Part shown: piece after piece, positions 62,010 to 64,000 of the stretch
How positions within the stretch are numbered: the first letter of the stretch is position 1
Layout of the letters: each line of letters starts with the position of its first letter
From: Prevotellaceae bacterium UBA4361
GTDB taxonomy: Bacteria > Bacteroidota > Bacteroidia > Bacteroidales > Bacteroidaceae
Direction of reading: 5' to 3'
DNA: 64,000 nucleotides
Assembly (NCBI GenBank): GCA_002393575.1
Contig: DGSN01000015.1
Span: 27,665-91,664 of the forward strand
The notes under the pieces: generated by a model
The model's input: the letters and a program-made list of their open reading frames with translations, nothing else
Database searches by the model: none
Told to the model about the DNA's origin: nothing
Translations under genes and position numbers: made by a program

Positions 62010-62630
62010 ATGATAACTAAATATATCTTCGACAGACTCGTGTCTTTAATAGGGTTGCTTATCCTATCGCCGATACTCATCATCGTCGCTATCCTCATTA
62101 AGATGAAGATGCCTGGTGGTCCTGTGCTATTTGTACAGGAAAGGGTGGGAAGATATGGAAGGCTATTCAAGGTACACAAGTTCCGTTCCATGACCGTAAG
62201 GAAAGAGACGGATACAATGACAGGAGTGGCGGCTACCGAAACTGCACGCATCACTCCTCTTGGAGAAAAACTGCGCAAATACAAAATAGACGAATTACCT
62301 GAGCTGTGGGATGTGCTGACGGGGAAGATGAGTTTTGTGGGGCCACGTCCCGACATACCAGGCTATGCAGACCTGCTGAAAGGTGACGACCGTGAAATAT
62401 TGAAGCTACGTCCTGGCATCACAGGTCCTGCATCTCTCAAATACCGTGACGAAGAAGAAATCCTTGCCTCTGTCGATAATCCCCAACAATACAACGATGA
62501 GATTATCTACCCAGACAAGGTACGCCTAAACAGGTATTACCTGCACCACTATTCTTTCATCAAGGACATACAAATGATATTCTGCACTGTTCTCGGAAAG
62601 AAAATGAGATATGCAGGAGAAGTGATATAA
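62010..62630 (+). CDS. Initiating phosphoglycosyl transferase (bacterial sugar transferase, PglC-like)
   Basis: 206 aa, the short single-domain form. An N-terminal re-entrant helix (LVSLIGLLILSPILIIVAIL) and the family signatures VLFVQERVGRYGRLFKVHKF, KIDELPELWDVL, MSFVGPRPDIP and LRPGITG are present; the catalytic Asp-Glu dyad lies in the DELPELW stretch. It moves a sugar-1-phosphate onto undecaprenyl phosphate to start the repeat unit. Base composition returns toward that of the core genome here. Confidence 0.94.
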   Translation: MITKYIFDRLVSLIGLLILSPILIIVAILIKMKMPGGPVLFVQERVGRYGRLFKVHKFRSMTVRKETDTMTGVAATETARITPLGEKLRKYKIDELPELWDVLTGKMSFVGPRPDIPGYADLLKGDDREILKLRPGITGPASLKYRDEEEILASVDNPQQYNDEIIYPDKVRLNRYYLHHYSFIKDIQMIFCTVLGKKMRYAGEVI

Positions 62631-62639
62631 TGTGTATCC

Positions 62640-62700
62640 AGAACCCTTTGCGGCGAAGCCAAATAGACGATATTTAAAAGTTAAAGATTTTATACATTTC
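62640..62700. repeat. Degenerate copy of the TTTAGCTCGGCGAAGCCAAA / TTTCTTTAGG element
   Basis: CCCTTTGCGGCGAAGCCAAA, an AT-rich core and ACATTTCTTTAGATA resemble 2574-2651 and 41578-41666. It sits in the 121-nt gap between the sugar transferase and the dehydratase gene, where GC content changes again. Confidence 0.45.
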
Positions 62701-62751
62701 TTTAGATATAAAAATCTATCTGCATAAATAGGACTAAACACTGATTTAACA

Positions 62752-64000
62752 ATGAACTACATATTCACAAAACTTGCAAACTGGTATTTCACGAAGAATG
62801 CCGTGCCTTACTGGATGGTGCTGCTGTTCGACTGCTTTGTCATAGTCGCATCCAATCTGGTTGTTTATACCCTGACGCACGGGGGATTTGCCACGTCGCT
62901 CGCCTTCAGGCACCTGCTGCCGACACTGCTCATCTACCTCATCCCGTACCTCATCGGCTTCCGGGTCTTCCACACCTACAGCGGCGTGGTGCGCTACTCC
63001 AGCTTTGCCGACCTCTACCGCATAGCAGCTGCCAACATGTTCGGAATCGTCGGTGTCGAGGCATTGCGCTTCTTCCTGCACACCGACAAGTGGCTGACTG
63101 TCATCCGCTTCCGCGAACTGCTCTTCGCATGGCTGATGGCGACTTTCATCATGTTCATCGTGCGCATCTCCATCAAGTACATGTATGACCGCCTGCGTGA
63201 GGACAAGGCGCACCGTGGCGTGTTCATCTACGGCTGCAAGTCGGGCGGCATGATGCTGGCTAAGGCAATCCGCATGGAGGACCCTGCCCGCTTCACCCTG
63301 AGGGGGTTCGTAACCGCCAGCGACGACATGCCAGGCCACCTGTTGCAGGGTGTGAGGGTATATAAGAATGACGACGACATCGTCAAGCGCATGATCGAGG
63401 AGCATGCCGATGCCATACTGGTTTCGCCACTGAAGATTGACGAGTTCAACAACAACGAGAACCTGAAGTCCGCCCTGCTGGATGCCAACATGAAGATCTT
63501 CATCATGAGGATGTCACACCAGTGGGACGGCAAGAGCGACCTCCGCTCCTCCGAGCTCCAGGAGGTGCAGATAGAGGACCTGCTGCCACGCGACGAGATA
63601 GAGGTGAACATGCAGGAAATCGAGCAGATGCTCAAGGGCAGGTGCATCATGGTGACAGGCTCGGCTGGCAGCATCGGCTCGGAGATGGTGCGCCAGATTG
63701 CCTCCTTCGGGCCGAGCCAGATGGTGCTCATCGACGCGGCTGAGACACCGCAGCACGACATCCGGCTGATGATGAAGCGCGACTACCCCGACGTGCCTGC
63801 CTATATCGGCGTCACGAGCATCACCAAGCGCAGGCGCATGGAGAGCCTGTTCGCGCATTTCAAGCCCGATTACGTGTTCCATGCCGCCGCCTACAAGCAC
63901 GTGCCCATGATGGAGGACAACCCGAGCGAGGCGGTGCAGAACAATGTCGATGGCACACGCATCATCGCCGACCTCGCCGTCAAGTACGGCGTGAAGAAGT
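62752..64000 (+). CDS. Nucleoside-diphosphate-sugar dehydratase/epimerase, CapD/WbpM/FlaA1 family (partial)
   Basis: Open from the ATG at 62752 to the window end: 416 codons, C-terminus missing. Four transmembrane helices lie within about 15-125, then a CoA-binding-like Rossmann domain (about 140-260, GVFIYGCKSGGMM). The SDR domain has the NAD loop VTGSAGSIGSE at about 300-310 and the later HAAAYKHVPMMEDNP segment. The long members make UDP-4-keto-6-deoxy sugars for surface glycans. This gene is clearly GC-rich against everything upstream in the operon, so it may come from a different source or belong to a conserved flank. Confidence 0.93.
   Translation, partial: MNYIFTKLANWYFTKNAVPYWMVLLFDCFVIVASNLVVYTLTHGGFATSLAFRHLLPTLLIYLIPYLIGFRVFHTYSGVVRYSSFADLYRIAAANMFGIVGVEALRFFLHTDKWLTVIRFRELLFAWLMATFIMFIVRISIKYMYDRLREDKAHRGVFIYGCKSGGMMLAKAIRMEDPARFTLRGFVTASDDMPGHLLQGVRVYKNDDDIVKRMIEEHADAILVSPLKIDEFNNNENLKSALLDANMKIFIMRMSHQWDGKSDLRSSELQEVQIEDLLPRDEIEVNMQEIEQMLKGRCIMVTGSAGSIGSEMVRQIASFGPSQMVLIDAAETPQHDIRLMMKRDYPDVPAYIGVTSITKRRRMESLFAHFKPDYVFHAAAYKHVPMMEDNPSEAVQNNVDGTRIIADLAVKYGVKK

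Overview
The window reads as a chromosome segment from a Prevotella-like member of the Bacteroidales. The evidence is: TAnnTTTG promoter boxes with a TTG about 20 nt upstream at many genes; little Shine-Dalgarno signal; a BspA-type leucine-rich-repeat protein; large secreted proteins ending in a YDLxGxRV...NGKK tail; HU-HIG DNA-binding proteins; and the type IX secretion (T9SS) factors PorX and PorW. No identification beyond that is possible from sequence alone.

Layout. (1) 1-3.1 kb, minus strand: trxA, a small acidic protein, rpoN and the start of a membrane protein. (2) 3.1-14.3 kb, accessory: a MITE-like element, a 22-bp periodic array, a structured leader RNA candidate, a LRR surface protein followed by a 55-aa peptide, a REP-like hairpin field, and a 2351-aa secreted protein with a large internal duplication. 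(3) 14.4-28.06 kb, a tight minus-strand block: aroA, a small membrane protein, porW, porX, tsaE, an MG2-type secreted protein, dnaE. It has a good promoter before aroA and a terminator after dnaE. (4) 28.2-38.2 kb: three cassettes, each a secreted protein with a nearly invariant C-terminal module, a gap of about 40 nt, a 60-61 aa peptide ending in GLW, and a shared type of terminator. (5) 38.5-42.8 kb: a HIRAN-like protein, a four-cysteine protein, two HU-HIG proteins and a histidine-tailed membrane protein, each largely with its own promoter. (6) 42.97-64 kb, plus strand: a surface polysaccharide operon with nucleotidyltransferase, UDP-galactopyranose mutase, pyruvyl-transferase-like protein, flippase, EpsG-type polymerase, two membrane acyltransferases, many glycosyltransferases, a frameshifted gene, GNAT, initiating sugar-phosphate transferase and a truncated UDP-sugar dehydratase.

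How they fit. PorX and PorW serve the secretion route that probably exports the five tailed proteins in this window. The sugar operon could supply the surface glycan, to which T9SS cargo is commonly anchored in this phylum. The strongest candidate for an undescribed system is the cargo-plus-peptide cassette, seen four times (6126, 28292, 31301, 37887). Its peptides share a KKxYxxP start, a KER core and a W[ND][DE][NK]GLW end.

Intergenic DNA is unusual throughout. It is filled with 7-, 8- and 9-bp low-complexity tandem runs, short inverted-repeat elements and 22-bp palindromic arrays. A 24-bp version sits in frame inside aroA.
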